DNA from: Gammaproteobacteria bacterium
GTDB taxonomy: Bacteria; Pseudomonadota; Gammaproteobacteria; UBA9214
Direction: 5' to 3'
Assembly (NCBI GenBank): GCA_003230545.1
Contig: QIFB01000220.1
Span: forward strand, 1-33,728
Length of the DNA: 33,728 nt
In this document: piece by piece, positions 17,076-28,947 of the stretch
How positions within the stretch are numbered: position 1 is the first letter of the stretch
Layout of the letters: the number at the start of each line of letters is the position of its first letter
Position numbers and translations under genes: made by a program
The notes under the pieces: model-generated
What the model was told of the DNA's origin: nothing
Databases searched by the model: none
What the model saw: only the letters and a program-made list of their open reading frames with translations

Positions 17076-17100
17076 CCCCTCTCCCTTGCAGGGAGAGGGG
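17076..17100. repeat. CCCCTCTCCCT / AGGGAGAGGGG hairpin between glmU and glmS
   Basis: Perfect 11-base arms around TGC. It sits 31 bases after the glmU stop (going along the minus strand) and 36 bases before the glmS start. Without a T-run it is not a textbook terminator. The sequence has the look of a dispersed repeat, but only one copy is in this window. It could separate glmU and glmS messages. Confidence 0.6.
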
Positions 17101-17131
17101 ACGTAATACCAGGCATTTCGATACAGCAGAT

Positions 17132-18496
17132 TCATTTTTTCTTTACCGGTCGTTGCCAGCCCTTGCGGGTTTCCTGGGGTGCGCGACTCAGGGTCAGCTC
17201 ACCTGCCGGTGCGTTGCGGGTTATGGTCGAACCCGCGCCAATGGTAGCGCCGTCCGCCACGGTCACCGGTGCAATCAGCTGGGTATCCGAGCCGATAAAC
17301 ACACCGTCACCGATCACTGTGCGATGCTTGTTGGCGCCGTCGTAGTTGCAGGTAATGGTACCGGCACCGACATTGACATCACGCCCGATACCGGTGTCGC
17401 CGATATAGCTCAGGTGATTGACCTTGGAACCGTTTCCGATTTCGGAATTCTTTATCTCGACAAAATTACCGATATGCGTCGACTGCGCCAGCCGGGTGCC
17501 GGGCCGGATGCGTGCAAACGGGCCAATGCGGGTGCCGGCACCGATGTCGGCCTCCTCGATCACGCAGTTTGGCAGGATGGTGACATCGTCAGCAATGCTT
17601 GTATCACGCATGACCACGTTCGGACCGATGGTGACCCGGTTACCGAGGCTTATGTTGCCTTCCAGCACGGCATTGACATCGATGACCACATCCTGGCCGG
17701 CAGCCAGTCGGCCGCGCAGATCAAAGCGTGCCGGGTCGATGAGGGTCACACCGTCATCCATGCAGGCCATGGCCTGGCGCAACTGGTAGCACCGCTCCAG
17801 GGTGGCAAGCTGGGCGCGGGTATTCACGCCGAGCACTTCATTGCGGTCTTTGGTGGTGACGCCGCGCACGATAATGCCGTCTGTAACCGCCCTGGCAATG
17901 ATATCCGTCAGGTAAAATTCGCCCTGGGCATTGTTATTGTCGAGCGACTCCACCCAGTTGCGCAGGCTGCCGGCCTGTGCCGCGACAAAACCGGTATTCA
18001 CTTCCCGGATCCGGCGCTGCTCGTTGGTGGCATCCTGTTCCTCAACACTGCCGGTAATACTGCCATCAGCCGCGTACAGGATGCGCCCGTAACCGGTGGG
18101 ATCGTCGAGCTCGGCCGTGAGCAGCCCCACCTCGTTGTTCAGGGCAATCACCTGCAATGCCCCCAGCGTTTCCTTGCGGATCAACGGCACATCACCGTAC
18201 ATCACGAGGACTGCATGCTCGTCCGGGATAGCGGGCAGTACCTGTGCAACCGCGTGACCGGTGCCCAGCTGCGGTTGCTGGGTGAACCAGTGGATAGCGG
18301 GGTCCGGAAAGGCAGCGCGCACCTGTTCGGCACCATGGCCGACGACGACATGCAGGGCGGCATCGTCAAAGCGTCGCGCCGTATCGAGCACATGAGCCAG
18401 CAGTGGCCGCCCGCCCAGCGGGTGCAGGATCTTGGGCAGGTCGGAACGCATGCGCGTTCCCTGGCCGGCGGCAAGAATAATGATGCTGAGGTTCAT
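17132..18496 (-). CDS. glmU: Bifunctional UDP-N-acetylglucosamine pyrophosphorylase / glucosamine-1-phosphate N-acetyltransferase
   Basis: 454 aa, the normal length. The N-terminal uridylyltransferase domain begins [23 protein letters not shown], the nucleotide-binding GxGTRM...K signature. The C-terminal half is a left-handed beta-helix of hexapeptide repeats (for example [20 protein letters not shown]) carrying the acetyltransferase. It catalyses the last two steps to UDP-GlcNAc in the cytoplasm. Its partner glmS follows directly. The slyD-like gene separates it from the atp operon. Confidence 0.97.
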   Translation of the reverse strand: MNLSIIILAAGQGTRMRSDLPKILHPLGGRPLLAHVLDTARRFDDAALHVVVGHGAEQVRAAFPDPAIHWFTQQPQLGTGHAVAQVLPAIPDEHAVLVMYGDVPLIRKETLGALQVIALNNEVGLLTAELDDPTGYGRILYAADGSITGSVEEQDATNEQRRIREVNTGFVAAQAGSLRNWVESLDNNNAQGEFYLTDIIARAVTDGIIVRGVTTKDRNEVLGVNTRAQLATLERCYQLRQAMACMDDGVTLIDPARFDLRGRLAAGQDVVIDVNAVLEGNISLGNRVTIGPNVVMRDTSIADDVTILPNCVIEEADIGAGTRIGPFARIRPGTRLAQSTHIGNFVEIKNSEIGNGSKVNHLSYIGDTGIGRDVNVGAGTITCNYDGANKHRTVIGDGVFIGSDTQLIAPVTVADGATIGAGSTITRNAPAGELTLSRAPQETRKGWQRPVKKK

Positions 18497-18599
18497 TCGG
18501 GAGATTCGGTTAACTCAATATATGAAGGTTAACGACAGCAAACCGCGACTCTGGAGTGGATATGATCATATCACGGCCATGTGAAATGTAGCCCAATTC

Positions 18600-19071
18600 T
18601 CAGTGCAGCACCGGCATGGGCATGGGTTCCACGCCGTTGGCCATTTCATCCTCGCTGGCTGCGCGCACCTCGACCACCTTGATATTGAAAGTGATGACCT
18701 TGCCGGCCAGTGGATGATTGCCATCCACCGTCAGTTTGCCATCACTGATATGCGTAACGGTGAATTTACGCGCCTCGCCCGCATCGTTCGTCATTTCCAC
18801 CTCGGCCCCGATATGGCGAAACTCGGGTGGAACATTATCGATATTGTCAGTATAGGCCAGACTTGCATCGTATGGCCCGAAACCCTCCCTGGATGCTGTC
18901 ACCGACCACGCAACTGTCGAGTGCCTGCTCGATTTTCTCGAACAGGTCATGCTTGCCGCCATGAACATAACTGATCGGCAGGTCGGACTGTTCCACGACC
19001 TCACCGGACTCATCCTGGATTGAATAGGTGAATGATACGACGTTGCCGTCACTGACCATGGTTGCCGTCAT
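18600..19071 (-). CDS. slyD: SlyD-type FKBP peptidyl-prolyl cis-trans isomerase, +1 frameshift near 18887
   Basis: Two frames together make one protein. The first, from the ATG at 19069-19071, encodes MTATMVSDGNVVSFTYSIQD through LDSCVVGDSIQ. The second continues EGFGPYDASLAYTDNIDNVP to the stop at 18600. The span has one extra base; dropping one G from the GGG at 18887-18889 (minus strand) joins them into 156 aa, the usual SlyD size without a long His-rich tail. It has the FKBP core interrupted by the insert-in-flap domain (GAEVEMTNDAGEARKFTVTHISDG). SlyD proteins act as proline isomerase and chaperone, sometimes as nickel carriers. The symbol follows the family; as sequenced the frame is broken. 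Confidence 0.82.
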
Positions 19072-19086
19072 CGGGGTTCGATCAGC

Positions 19087-19512
19087 TTATTGGCGCGCTT
19101 TCTCGCGCAGTTTCTGTATTGCCCGCAGTTGCGCGACCGATTGTGCCAGTTCGGCCTGGGCCTTGGCATAATCGATATCCGCTATCTTGTCGGTGAGCAT
19201 CTTCTCGGCACGTTCCTTCGCCTCGAGTGCCTGTGCCTCGTCAATATCGGCAGCGCGGATTGCCGTGTCGGCCAACACGGTAACTACGTGCGGCTGCACT
19301 TCGAGCATGCCGCCGGAGACAAAGAATGACAGCTCCTCGCCGCTTTCGGCCTGCACCCGTACCTCGCCTGGTTTGAGACGGGTCAGCATCGGGGCATGGC
19401 GCGGTGCAATGCCGACCTCGCCCATTTCGGCGGGCGCAAAGATCATCGTTGCCGTACCCGAGAAGATCTCGGTCTCGGCACTGACAATATCAACGTGCAG
19501 GGTTATTGGCAT
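19087..19512 (-). CDS. atpC: F1Fo ATP synthase subunit epsilon
   Basis: 141 aa. The N-terminal beta-sandwich starts [19 protein letters not shown] and contains the conserved [25 protein letters not shown]-terminal helical hairpin ([26 protein letters not shown]) is known in this family to regulate rotation. It is the last atp gene, 21 bases after atpD. The slyD-like gene begins 15 bases further and may be co-transcribed. Confidence 0.96.
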   Translation of the reverse strand: MPITLHVDIVSAETEIFSGTATMIFAPAEMGEVGIAPRHAPMLTRLKPGEVRVQAESGEELSFFVSGGMLEVQPHVVTVLADTAIRAADIDEAQALEAKERAEKMLTDKIADIDYAKAQAELAQSVAQLRAIQKLREKARQ

Positions 19513-19533
19513 CTTTTAAGCCTGTAATCCAGG

Positions 19534-21833
<2,300 letters not shown>

Positions 21834-21862
21834 CGATTTACCCTCGGCAAACGGCAGGTGCT

Positions 21863-21954
21863 GTAGCCCGGATGCAGGCCCGGAGGGCCGGAATCCGGAG
21901 ATTTCGATTAACCTGTTTCCCGGATTCCGGCCTTGCGGCCTCCATCCGGGCTAC
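21863..21954. repeat. GTAGCCCGGAT...ATCCGGGCTAC inverted repeat inside the atp operon
   Basis: The left end GTAGCCCGGATGCAGGCC and right end GGCCTCCATCCGGGCTAC pair with each other. Inner arms GGCCGGAATCCGG and CCGGATTCCGGCC also pair, around a loop near 21900-21918. It fills most of the gap between atpA and atpG. The GTAG ends face outward as in REP pairs elsewhere in the window, but the stem sequence is different. Confidence 0.78.
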
Positions 21955-21974
21955 GACTACGACTGCATTCAGCA

Positions 21975-23516
21975 TTACCATGTACCGGTCGCCTTGAAGT
22001 CCTCGATGGCGGCCTTCATGCCGGACTCGATCTCGTCGTTGAAGTCGCCGGTCTCGTTGATCCTGTCCAGCAGCACCTGCTGGCTGGCGTGCATGTAGGA
22101 ATGCAGAGCAGACTCAAAATCCACGATCTTGTTGATCTCTACGTCATCGAGAAAACCCTGTTCCGCCGCAAACAATGACACGGCCATCTCGGCAACCGAC
22201 AATGGCGAGTACTGTTTCTGTTTCATCAGCTCGGTTACCCGCTGACCGCGTTCCAGCTGCTTGCGGGTGGCCTCGTCGAGATCGGACGCAAACTGCGAGA
22301 ACGCCGCCAGCTCACGATACTGCGCCAGCGCGAGACGCACTCCACCGCCCAGCTTCTTGATGATCTTCGTCTGGGCGGCACCACCAACGCGTGACACCGA
22401 CAGGCCGGCATTGATAGCCGGGCGAATACCGGCATTGAACAGGTCAGACTCCAGAAAAATCTGCCCGTCGGTAATAGAAATAACGTTGGTCGGTACGAAT
22501 GCCGACACATCACCGGCCTGGGTTTCAATGATCGGCAATGCGGTCAGCGAACCGGTCTTGCCCTTCACTTTGCCGTTGGTGAGTTTCTCGACCTCATCGG
22601 CATTGATACGCGCGGCACGTTCCAGCAGGCGCGAGTGCAGGTAAAACACATCGCCCGGGTAGGCCTCGCGTCCCGGCGGGCGGCGCAGCAGCAGGGACAC
22701 CTGGCGATAAGCCCAGGCCTGCTTGGTAAGATCGTCATAGATGATCAGTGCGTCTTCACCGCGGTCACGGAAATACTCGCCCATGGTGCAACCGGCATAC
22801 GGCGCAATGTACTGCATCGCCGCCGATTCAGCGGCGGGGGCGGCGACCACGATAGTGTGATCCATGGCGCCGTGCTCTTCGAGCTTGTGCACCACGTTGG
22901 CAATGGTGGAATTCTTCTGGCCAATGGCTACGTAGATGCACTTGATGTCGGTGCCCTTCTGATTGATGATGGTATCGATGGCCACCGCACTCTTGCCGGT
23001 CTGGCGGTCACCGATGATCAGTTCGCGCTGGCCGCGACCGATCGGCACCATGGAGTCGATCGATTTCAGGCCGGTCTGCACCGGCTGGTCAACCGACTGG
23101 CGCGCAATCACGCCCGGGGCAATTTTTTCGATCGGCGAGGTTGCCGTGGACTCGATCGGGCCCTTGCCGTCAATCGGGTTGCCGAGCGAGTCGACCACGC
23201 GACCGAGCATGGCTTCACCGATCGGCACCTCGAGAATACGGCCGGTACACTTGACGCTGTCGCCTTCCGTAATGCCCTTGTAGTCGCCAAGGATAACCGC
23301 ACCGACAGAATCACGTTCCAGGTTGAGCGCCATACCGAACACATTGCCGGGAAACTCGATCATCTCGCCCTGCATGACATCGGCCAGGCCGTGAATGCGG
23401 GCGATGCCATCGGTCAGGCTGACGACCGTGCCTTCGGTGCGCGCCTCGGCAACGACATCGAACTGCTCGATGCGGCTCTTGATCAGATCGCTGATTTCAG
23501 TGGGGTTGAGTTGCAT
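21975..23516 (-). CDS. atpA: F1Fo ATP synthase subunit alpha
   Basis: 513 aa, full length, starting [20 protein letters not shown]. Walker [10 protein letters not shown] lies at 169-177, with the regulatory-site segment [10 protein letters not shown] carrying the Arg that reaches into the catalytic site of beta. It forms the alternating hexamer with beta. It is 30 bases downstream of atpH. Confidence 0.98.
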   Translation of the reverse strand: MQLNPTEISDLIKSRIEQFDVVAEARTEGTVVSLTDGIARIHGLADVMQGEMIEFPGNVFGMALNLERDSVGAVILGDYKGITEGDSVKCTGRILEVPIGEAMLGRVVDSLGNPIDGKGPIESTATSPIEKIAPGVIARQSVDQPVQTGLKSIDSMVPIGRGQRELIIGDRQTGKSAVAIDTIINQKGTDIKCIYVAIGQKNSTIANVVHKLEEHGAMDHTIVVAAPAAESAAMQYIAPYAGCTMGEYFRDRGEDALIIYDDLTKQAWAYRQVSLLLRRPPGREAYPGDVFYLHSRLLERAARINADEVEKLTNGKVKGKTGSLTALPIIETQAGDVSAFVPTNVISITDGQIFLESDLFNAGIRPAINAGLSVSRVGGAAQTKIIKKLGGGVRLALAQYRELAAFSQFASDLDEATRKQLERGQRVTELMKQKQYSPLSVAEMAVSLFAAEQGFLDDVEINKIVDFESALHSYMHASQQVLLDRINETGDFNDEIESGMKAAIEDFKATGTW

Positions 23517-23546
23517 AGCTTGTGCTTCCTGTATCAGTAAATTCTT

Positions 23547-24083
23547 TTAATGCATCAGGGCAGTGCCCAGCCGTTCGAGCTTGCCGCGCACGGAACCGTC
23601 TATCACCAGATCACCGGCGCGGATAATTGCGCCGCCCAGCAGTGCCGGGTCGGTGCTGCATTCCAGCTCGATATCAAGCTGCAGGCGCTTTTTCAGTGCC
23701 TCGATAACAGCAGTCTGCTGGGACTCGCGGGCCGGGAAAGCGGTGACCAGTTCCGCTTTGACGGTCTGCTCGGCCGCGCGGCGCTGGATTTCAAACAGGG
23801 CCGCAATATCCGGCAGTACATGCAGTCGCCGGTTCTCGGCCAGCAGGCGAATGAAGTTGTGACATTTCTCATTGAGACGGTCACCACCGACACCGACAAA
23901 CAGATCAGCCACCTGTACCTCGGTCAGCTGCGGGTTGTCGATCATGTCCGCCATTTGCGGGTTCGCGGCAGCCGCGGCCAGCAGTTGCAGCATCTCCGAC
24001 CAGTCTTTCAGCGTGTGATGCTGGCTGGCGAACAGAAATACTGCCTGTGCATAAGGCCGGGCAACTGTCAGTGATTCGGCCAT
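23547..24083 (-). CDS. atpH: F1Fo ATP synthase subunit delta
   Basis: 178 aa, starting [20 protein letters not shown] with the conserved RPYA-AVF signature of the N-terminal helical bundle. It ends with the C-terminal GGAIIRAGDLVIDGSVRGKLERL. It links the top of F1 to the b-subunit stalk. The ATG shares its A with the TGA of atpF (at 24083), which indicates coupled translation. Confidence 0.96.
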   Translation of the reverse strand: MAESLTVARPYAQAVFLFASQHHTLKDWSEMLQLLAAAAANPQMADMIDNPQLTEVQVADLFVGVGGDRLNEKCHNFIRLLAENRRLHVLPDIAALFEIQRRAAEQTVKAELVTAFPARESQQTAVIEALKKRLQLDIELECSTDPALLGGAIIRAGDLVIDGSVRGKLERLGTALMH

Positions 24084-24553
24084 CAGATCTCGGCTGCCAG
24101 TTTATTCATGAGCTCGGCATGGGTTGCTTCATCGACTTCGCGCTCCAGCACCTTGCCGGCACCGGCCACGGCAATCGAGACCACCTTGCCACGCAGGTCT
24201 TCCCTGGCGCTGTTTACTGCCTGGTGAATCTCGGCACGGGCAGCGACCAGCAGGCGCTCACCTTCGGCGCGTGCATCGTCTTTGGATTCATCGACGATCT
24301 CGGCAGCACGTTTCTCTGCACGATTGATGATTTCGCCCGCCTGGCCCTTGGCTTCACGCAGGATATCCTTGGCACGCTCCTCGGCCAGTTCCTGTTCGTG
24401 CTTGCCATGCTCGGCGGCGGCCAGGCCATCGGCGATTTTCTGCTTGCGCGCTTCCAGTGCATTCATCAGCGGCGGCCAGATAAACCGGTAACAGAACCAG
24501 ACAAATACGAAGAACGTGATCGACTGGCCGATCAGTGTCATATTGATATTCAT
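24083..24553 (-). CDS. atpF: F1Fo ATP synthase subunit b
   Basis: 156 aa, the same length as the E. coli protein. One N-terminal membrane helix ([20 protein letters not shown]) is followed by a long charged alpha-helix rich in Ala, Glu, Lys and Arg that forms the dimeric peripheral stalk. It lies between atpE and atpH in standard order. Confidence 0.97.
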   Translation of the reverse strand: MNINMTLIGQSITFFVFVWFCYRFIWPPLMNALEARKQKIADGLAAAEHGKHEQELAEERAKDILREAKGQAGEIINRAEKRAAEIVDESKDDARAEGERLLVAARAEIHQAVNSAREDLRGKVVSIAVAGAGKVLEREVDEATHAELMNKLAAEI

Positions 24554-24586
24554 GCGTGTATCCCGTCCCGGGTTGAACGGCGGCTG

Positions 24587-24850
<264 letters not shown>

Positions 24851-24869
24851 TCAGATCGCAAAATCAAAA

Positions 24870-25781
<912 letters not shown>

Positions 25782-26171
25782 TCAGTTTTTCCTTCCGGTT
25801 CCTGTCACAAAAAGGCCAAGCTGGCCTGCAATAAATCCAATCAGCAACGGCATCGGTTCCAGCCGCAGCACACCTATGCCCAGCGCGAACAGGGCCAGTA
25901 CCAGGGCGAAGCGCTCAATGGCACTGCGGTACAACGCCCACAGGCTCTGGCCTGCGCTCAGGGCCCGGCCGCTATCGGCCTGGTAACGGCGCCATTCCAG
26001 CAGCACCTGATTGAACGCGGCCATGGCACCACCGAACAGCACGGACAGCGCCGGGAAGCGCCCGGACAGGGCATAAAAAACGCCTGCCGCCAGTCCCACC
26101 AGTACCAGCTGGAGGCGCAACGCGGTACCGATCCTGTCCCGGAAAGACCCTGAATTCGACCTGTTAATCAA
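25782..26171 (-). CDS. atpI: ATP synthase subunit I (AtpI), assembly factor
   Basis: 129 aa if it starts at the TTG at 26169-26171. The reading frame is open to an ATG at 26276, but that ATG and the one at 26261 lie in or before the near-consensus promoter -10 box, so they are upstream of the expected transcript start (about 26253). The shorter form gives the usual AtpI size. Other starts (GTG 26225, TTG 26120) cannot be excluded. The protein has four hydrophobic segments (LQLVLVGLAAGVFYAL, ALSVLFGGAMAAFNQVLL, FALVLALFALGIGVL, PLLIGFIAGQLGLFV). The family helps c-ring assembly. It is the first gene of the operon. Confidence 0.8.
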   Translation of the reverse strand: MINRSNSGSFRDRIGTALRLQLVLVGLAAGVFYALSGRFPALSVLFGGAMAAFNQVLLEWRRYQADSGRALSAGQSLWALYRSAIERFALVLALFALGIGVLRLEPMPLLIGFIAGQLGLFVTGTGRKN

Positions 26172-26259
26172 TGGCTTATGGCCTATCTGCTGTGGCCATA
26201 CACGGCCTGGTACGGTCGGCTGCACGCGAGCGAGCAACCCCGGGGCAGTCGGGGCGGGC

Positions 26260-26289
26260 ATTATAAAGATGACCAACGGGCAGGGTCAA
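26260..26289 (-). promoter_or_regulatory. Sigma-70 promoter of the atp operon
   Basis: On the minus strand, TTGACC (26284-26289) and TATAAT (26260-26265) are separated by 18 bases. This is one mismatch from the -35 consensus and a perfect -10. Transcription should start around 26253, upstream of atpI. This placement rules out the two most upstream in-frame ATGs of atpI. Confidence 0.8.
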
Positions 26290-26304
26290 TAATATTAATG
26301 GCTT

Positions 26305-26373
26305 GCAGGGCGCAATGAATTGCGCCGTGCGCGGATAGCTTGCGGTGCAATACGCTGCACTATAGCGCCCTGC
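26305..26373. repeat. GCAGGGCGC...GCGCCCTGC repeat pair
   Basis: The left unit GCAGGGCGCAATGAATTGCGCC (shown as two arms, GGCGCAAT and ATTGCGCC) is a REP-type hairpin with a GCAG end. The right end, GCGCCCTGC at 26365-26373, is its reverse complement. Between them lies another small hairpin, GTGCAATACGCTGCAC. The pair lies between the atp promoter and the end of parB. Confidence 0.65.
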
Positions 26374-26388
26374 AATTTCTGTGGTCGG

Positions 26389-26440
26389 GCAGGACCCGCG
26401 CCCCGCGGGGAAAGGTTCCCGGCCGGGGGGCCGGTCCTAC
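26389..26440. repeat. GCAG/GTAG REP pair between parB and atpI
   Basis: The left unit is GCAGGACCCGCGCC then GCGGGGAA. The right unit is TTCCCGGCC then GGCCGGTCCTAC (GTAGGACCGGCC on the minus strand). The two stem types match those at 2129-2200 and 9159-9212. Confidence 0.75.
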
Positions 26441-26470
26441 AGGCCCACACCCGAAATTATCGTCGGCTGG

Positions 26471-27376
26471 TCAGCGAATGTGTTCGAGGATACCGTCGAG
26501 TTCATCGAGGCTGTTGTAATGGATCTCGAGCTTGCCCTTGCCGCCGCGCGCTGTATGTACGATCACGCGCGCGCCGAGCGTGTCCGAGATTTTTGCTTCG
26601 AGCTGCAGCACGTTCGGATCTTTGCTTGCGGCCACGGCTTTTCCCCCGCGTTTCGTTTGCTGCACCAGCGCCTCGGTGGCGCGTACCGTCAGTCCCCTGC
26701 CGATTACGTGGCGGGCAGCATCGACCTGTTTGCGGCCGGTGAGTGCCAGCAGCGCGCGCGCATGGCCCATCTCCAGCTCGCGGCGTTCGACCATTTCCCT
26801 GACCGCGGCCTCCAGGTCCAGCAGGCGTAGCAGGTTGGACACCGCGGCACGTGAACGGCCCACGGCCTGTGCCGCTTCCTCGTGCGTTATCTCGAACTCA
26901 TCCACCAGGCGATTCAGTGCGCGCGCCTCTTCAATCGGGTTGAGGTTTTCACGCTGAATATTTTCAATCAGAGCAATGGCAATTGCGGAACGGTCATCCA
27001 CATCGCGGATGACCGCGGGAATCTCGTGCAGACCGGCGAGTTGCGCAGCACGCCAGCGTCGTTCACCGGCGATGAGCTCGTAACGCCCGTCACCGATGCC
27101 GCGCACGACGATCGGCTGCACCACGCCCTGCTCACGGATGGAATCGGCGAGGTCCTGCAATGATTCCTGGTGCATATCGACTCGCGGCTGGTACTTGCCG
27201 CGCTCGATTATATCGACTGGCAGGGTGCACAGTGCGCCATCGGCGGGGGGTACCGGTTCCGCCGTCGGCACGGCCTTGAGTGCCGGTACCGCGGCCGGTT
27301 CCTGCCGGTTTGCCTGTGCCGCCGGTCCGAGCAGTGCTTCCAGTCCCCGGCCCAATCCGCGTTTTTTAGCTGCCAT
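26471..27376 (-). CDS. parB: Chromosome-partitioning protein ParB (Spo0J family)
   Basis: 301 aa. It has the usual N-terminal KKRGLGRGLEALLG tail that contacts ParA, and the CTP-binding ParB/Spo0J core with ELIAGERRWRAAQLAGL. A helix-turn-helix for parS binding (ITHEEAAQAVGRSRAAVSNLLRLLDL) and a C-terminal dimerisation region ending LDELDGILEHIR follow. ParB loads on parS sites and works with ParA to segregate the origin region. No parS copy (GTTTCACGTGAAAC type) is seen in this window. It follows parA by 29 bases. Confidence 0.96.
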   Translation of the reverse strand: MAAKKRGLGRGLEALLGPAAQANRQEPAAVPALKAVPTAEPVPPADGALCTLPVDIIERGKYQPRVDMHQESLQDLADSIREQGVVQPIVVRGIGDGRYELIAGERRWRAAQLAGLHEIPAVIRDVDDRSAIAIALIENIQRENLNPIEEARALNRLVDEFEITHEEAAQAVGRSRAAVSNLLRLLDLEAAVREMVERRELEMGHARALLALTGRKQVDAARHVIGRGLTVRATEALVQQTKRGGKAVAASKDPNVLQLEAKISDTLGARVIVHTARGGKGKLEIHYNSLDELDGILEHIR

Positions 27377-27405
27377 AGTAATGTCCGTTGCTGTTCAGTG
27401 AATGA

Positions 27406-28245
27406 TTACATCGTCGGGTGATGCGGTACCGGCTGTTCCGCCGGGGTGTCATCGACCGCCATTTCCTGCACTGTCTCCGGCGGTGTGTGCCGGCGTACGT
27501 ACTCGCCTGCCAGCGCCAGGTAGGCCGCTGCGCCACGCGATGACCGGTCGTAATGCAACACCGGCAGTCCGTGGCTGGGCGCCTCTGCAAGCCGCACATT
27601 GCGCGGGATGATGGTGCGATACACCTTGTCGCCGAAGTGCTGCTGCAACTGGGCAGACACGTCATTGGACAGGTTGTTGCGTGCGTCGTACATGGTGCGC
27701 AGCAGACCCTCGATTTCCAGTTCCGTGTTCACCGCAACCCGCACCTGTTCAATCGTCTCGAGCAGCGCCGACAGTCCTTCCAGCGCGTAGTACTCGCACT
27801 GGATCGGTATGAATACGCCGTGCGCCGCTGCCAGTGCATTAATCGTCAGCATGCTGAGTGATGGCGGGCAGTCGATGATGATGACGTCGTAATCCTGTTG
27901 CACGTAGGCCAGTGCGGAACGCAGCCGGCGCTCGCGGTTATCGCGGCCCATCAACTCCACTTCGGCAGCCGTCAGGTCGCTGTTGGCGGGCAGCAGGTCA
28001 TAGCCGGCTTCCGGTGCATACACAATGACGTCACGAATCCCGGCGTGCCCGAGCAACAGGTCATAGCCGGTCTTGATGACCTCGGCCTTGTTGATACCGC
28101 TGCCCATGGTGGCATTGCCCTGGGCATCGAGATCAATCAACAGCACGCGGCGGCCGGTTTCGGTCAGTGACGCGGCAAAATTGATACTGGTCGTGGTCTT
28201 GCCGACCCCGCCTTTCTGGTTGGTTACCGCGAGTATATTGACCAT
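27406..28245 (-). CDS. parA: Chromosome-partitioning ATPase ParA (Soj family)
   Basis: 279 aa, starting MVNILAVTNQKGGVGKTTTS. The deviant Walker A is KGGVGKTT (11-18) and the switch region is LIDLDAQGNAT. Walker B follows as VIIIDCPPSLSMLT. This is the chromosomal Soj type without an N-terminal DNA-binding extension. It lies 11 bases downstream of rsmG and upstream of parB, in the standard origin-proximal order. Confidence 0.96.
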   Translation of the reverse strand: MVNILAVTNQKGGVGKTTTSINFAASLTETGRRVLLIDLDAQGNATMGSGINKAEVIKTGYDLLLGHAGIRDVIVYAPEAGYDLLPANSDLTAAEVELMGRDNRERRLRSALAYVQQDYDVIIIDCPPSLSMLTINALAAAHGVFIPIQCEYYALEGLSALLETIEQVRVAVNTELEIEGLLRTMYDARNNLSNDVSAQLQQHFGDKVYRTIIPRNVRLAEAPSHGLPVLHYDRSSRGAAAYLALAGEYVRRHTPPETVQEMAVDDTPAEQPVPHHPTM

Positions 28246-28256
28246 GCTGTACCTGC

Positions 28257-28931
28257 CTATTGTGTTGAAGGGTGCATCAGGACCAGGTGTCGTTCCGCAT
28301 CCAGCCCCGGGACCTGCAGCGCAACCACTTCATCGATTACGTCCTTGTTTTCCAGGCCCTCGATTTCGGCCATCGGATAGACGCCCTTCATGGCAAGCAT
28401 CCTGCCATCTGCCGTGCACAGGCGCGTGGCATGCCGATAAAGATCGCGCAGGTCCGAGAATGCCCGGCAGATGACGGTACCGAACTGTTCGTCCGGCCGG
28501 TAATCCTCGATCCGCGAATGTTCAAGGATGACGTTGTCCAGTTCCAGGATGCCGAGGGTCTGCTGGATAAAACGCAGTTTTTTGCTGCTGCTGTCGAGCA
28601 ACACAAACTCGCGCTCCGGGCAGGCAATCGCCAGCGGTATGCCGGGCAGGCCGGCGCCGGTGCCGATATCCAGGATCCGGTCGCCAAACAGGTGGGGTAT
28701 CACCGACAGGCTATCGAGGATATGCCGCGGTACGATCTCGGTCGGCTTGCGCACCGAGGTCAGATTGTAGACCCGGTTCCAGTTCATCAACTCGGTGATG
28801 TATTCCATCAACCGGTCATCGCCCGCCAGCTCTTCATTCAGCCCGAGCTCGCACAGGCCGTCCTCCAGCAAATCCGCCGGATCAACGAACTTGCCGTGTT
28901 GTGACTTGCCCCTGTAGGTTCTGTTGTACAT
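28257..28931 (-). CDS. rsmG: 16S rRNA (guanine-N7)-methyltransferase RsmG
   Basis: 224 aa. The SAM-binding motif DIGTGAGLPG (88-97) and the RsmG signatures WNRVYNLTSVR, HILDSLSV and LLDSSSKKLRFI are intact. It methylates G527 of 16S rRNA (E. coli numbering). The start at 28931 gives a slightly long N-terminus (about 15 residues more than E. coli); no better start is obvious. It lies 16 bases after mnmG. Confidence 0.95.
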   Translation of the reverse strand: MYNRTYRGKSQHGKFVDPADLLEDGLCELGLNEELAGDDRLMEYITELMNWNRVYNLTSVRKPTEIVPRHILDSLSVIPHLFGDRILDIGTGAGLPGIPLAIACPEREFVLLDSSSKKLRFIQQTLGILELDNVILEHSRIEDYRPDEQFGTVICRAFSDLRDLYRHATRLCTADGRMLAMKGVYPMAEIEGLENKDVIDEVVALQVPGLDAERHLVLMHPSTQ

Positions 28932-28947
28932 ATTTTAACGGACGGTG

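Noticed and set aside
17060-18532. Long plus-strand open frame (490 codons) opposite glmU
   Set aside because: It mirrors glmU on the other strand; GC-rich codon use keeps the antisense frame open. The translation has no recognisable domain or signal.
26471-28245. parS site close to parAB
   Set aside because: No GTTTCACGTGAAAC-like sequence was found in or near the genes.
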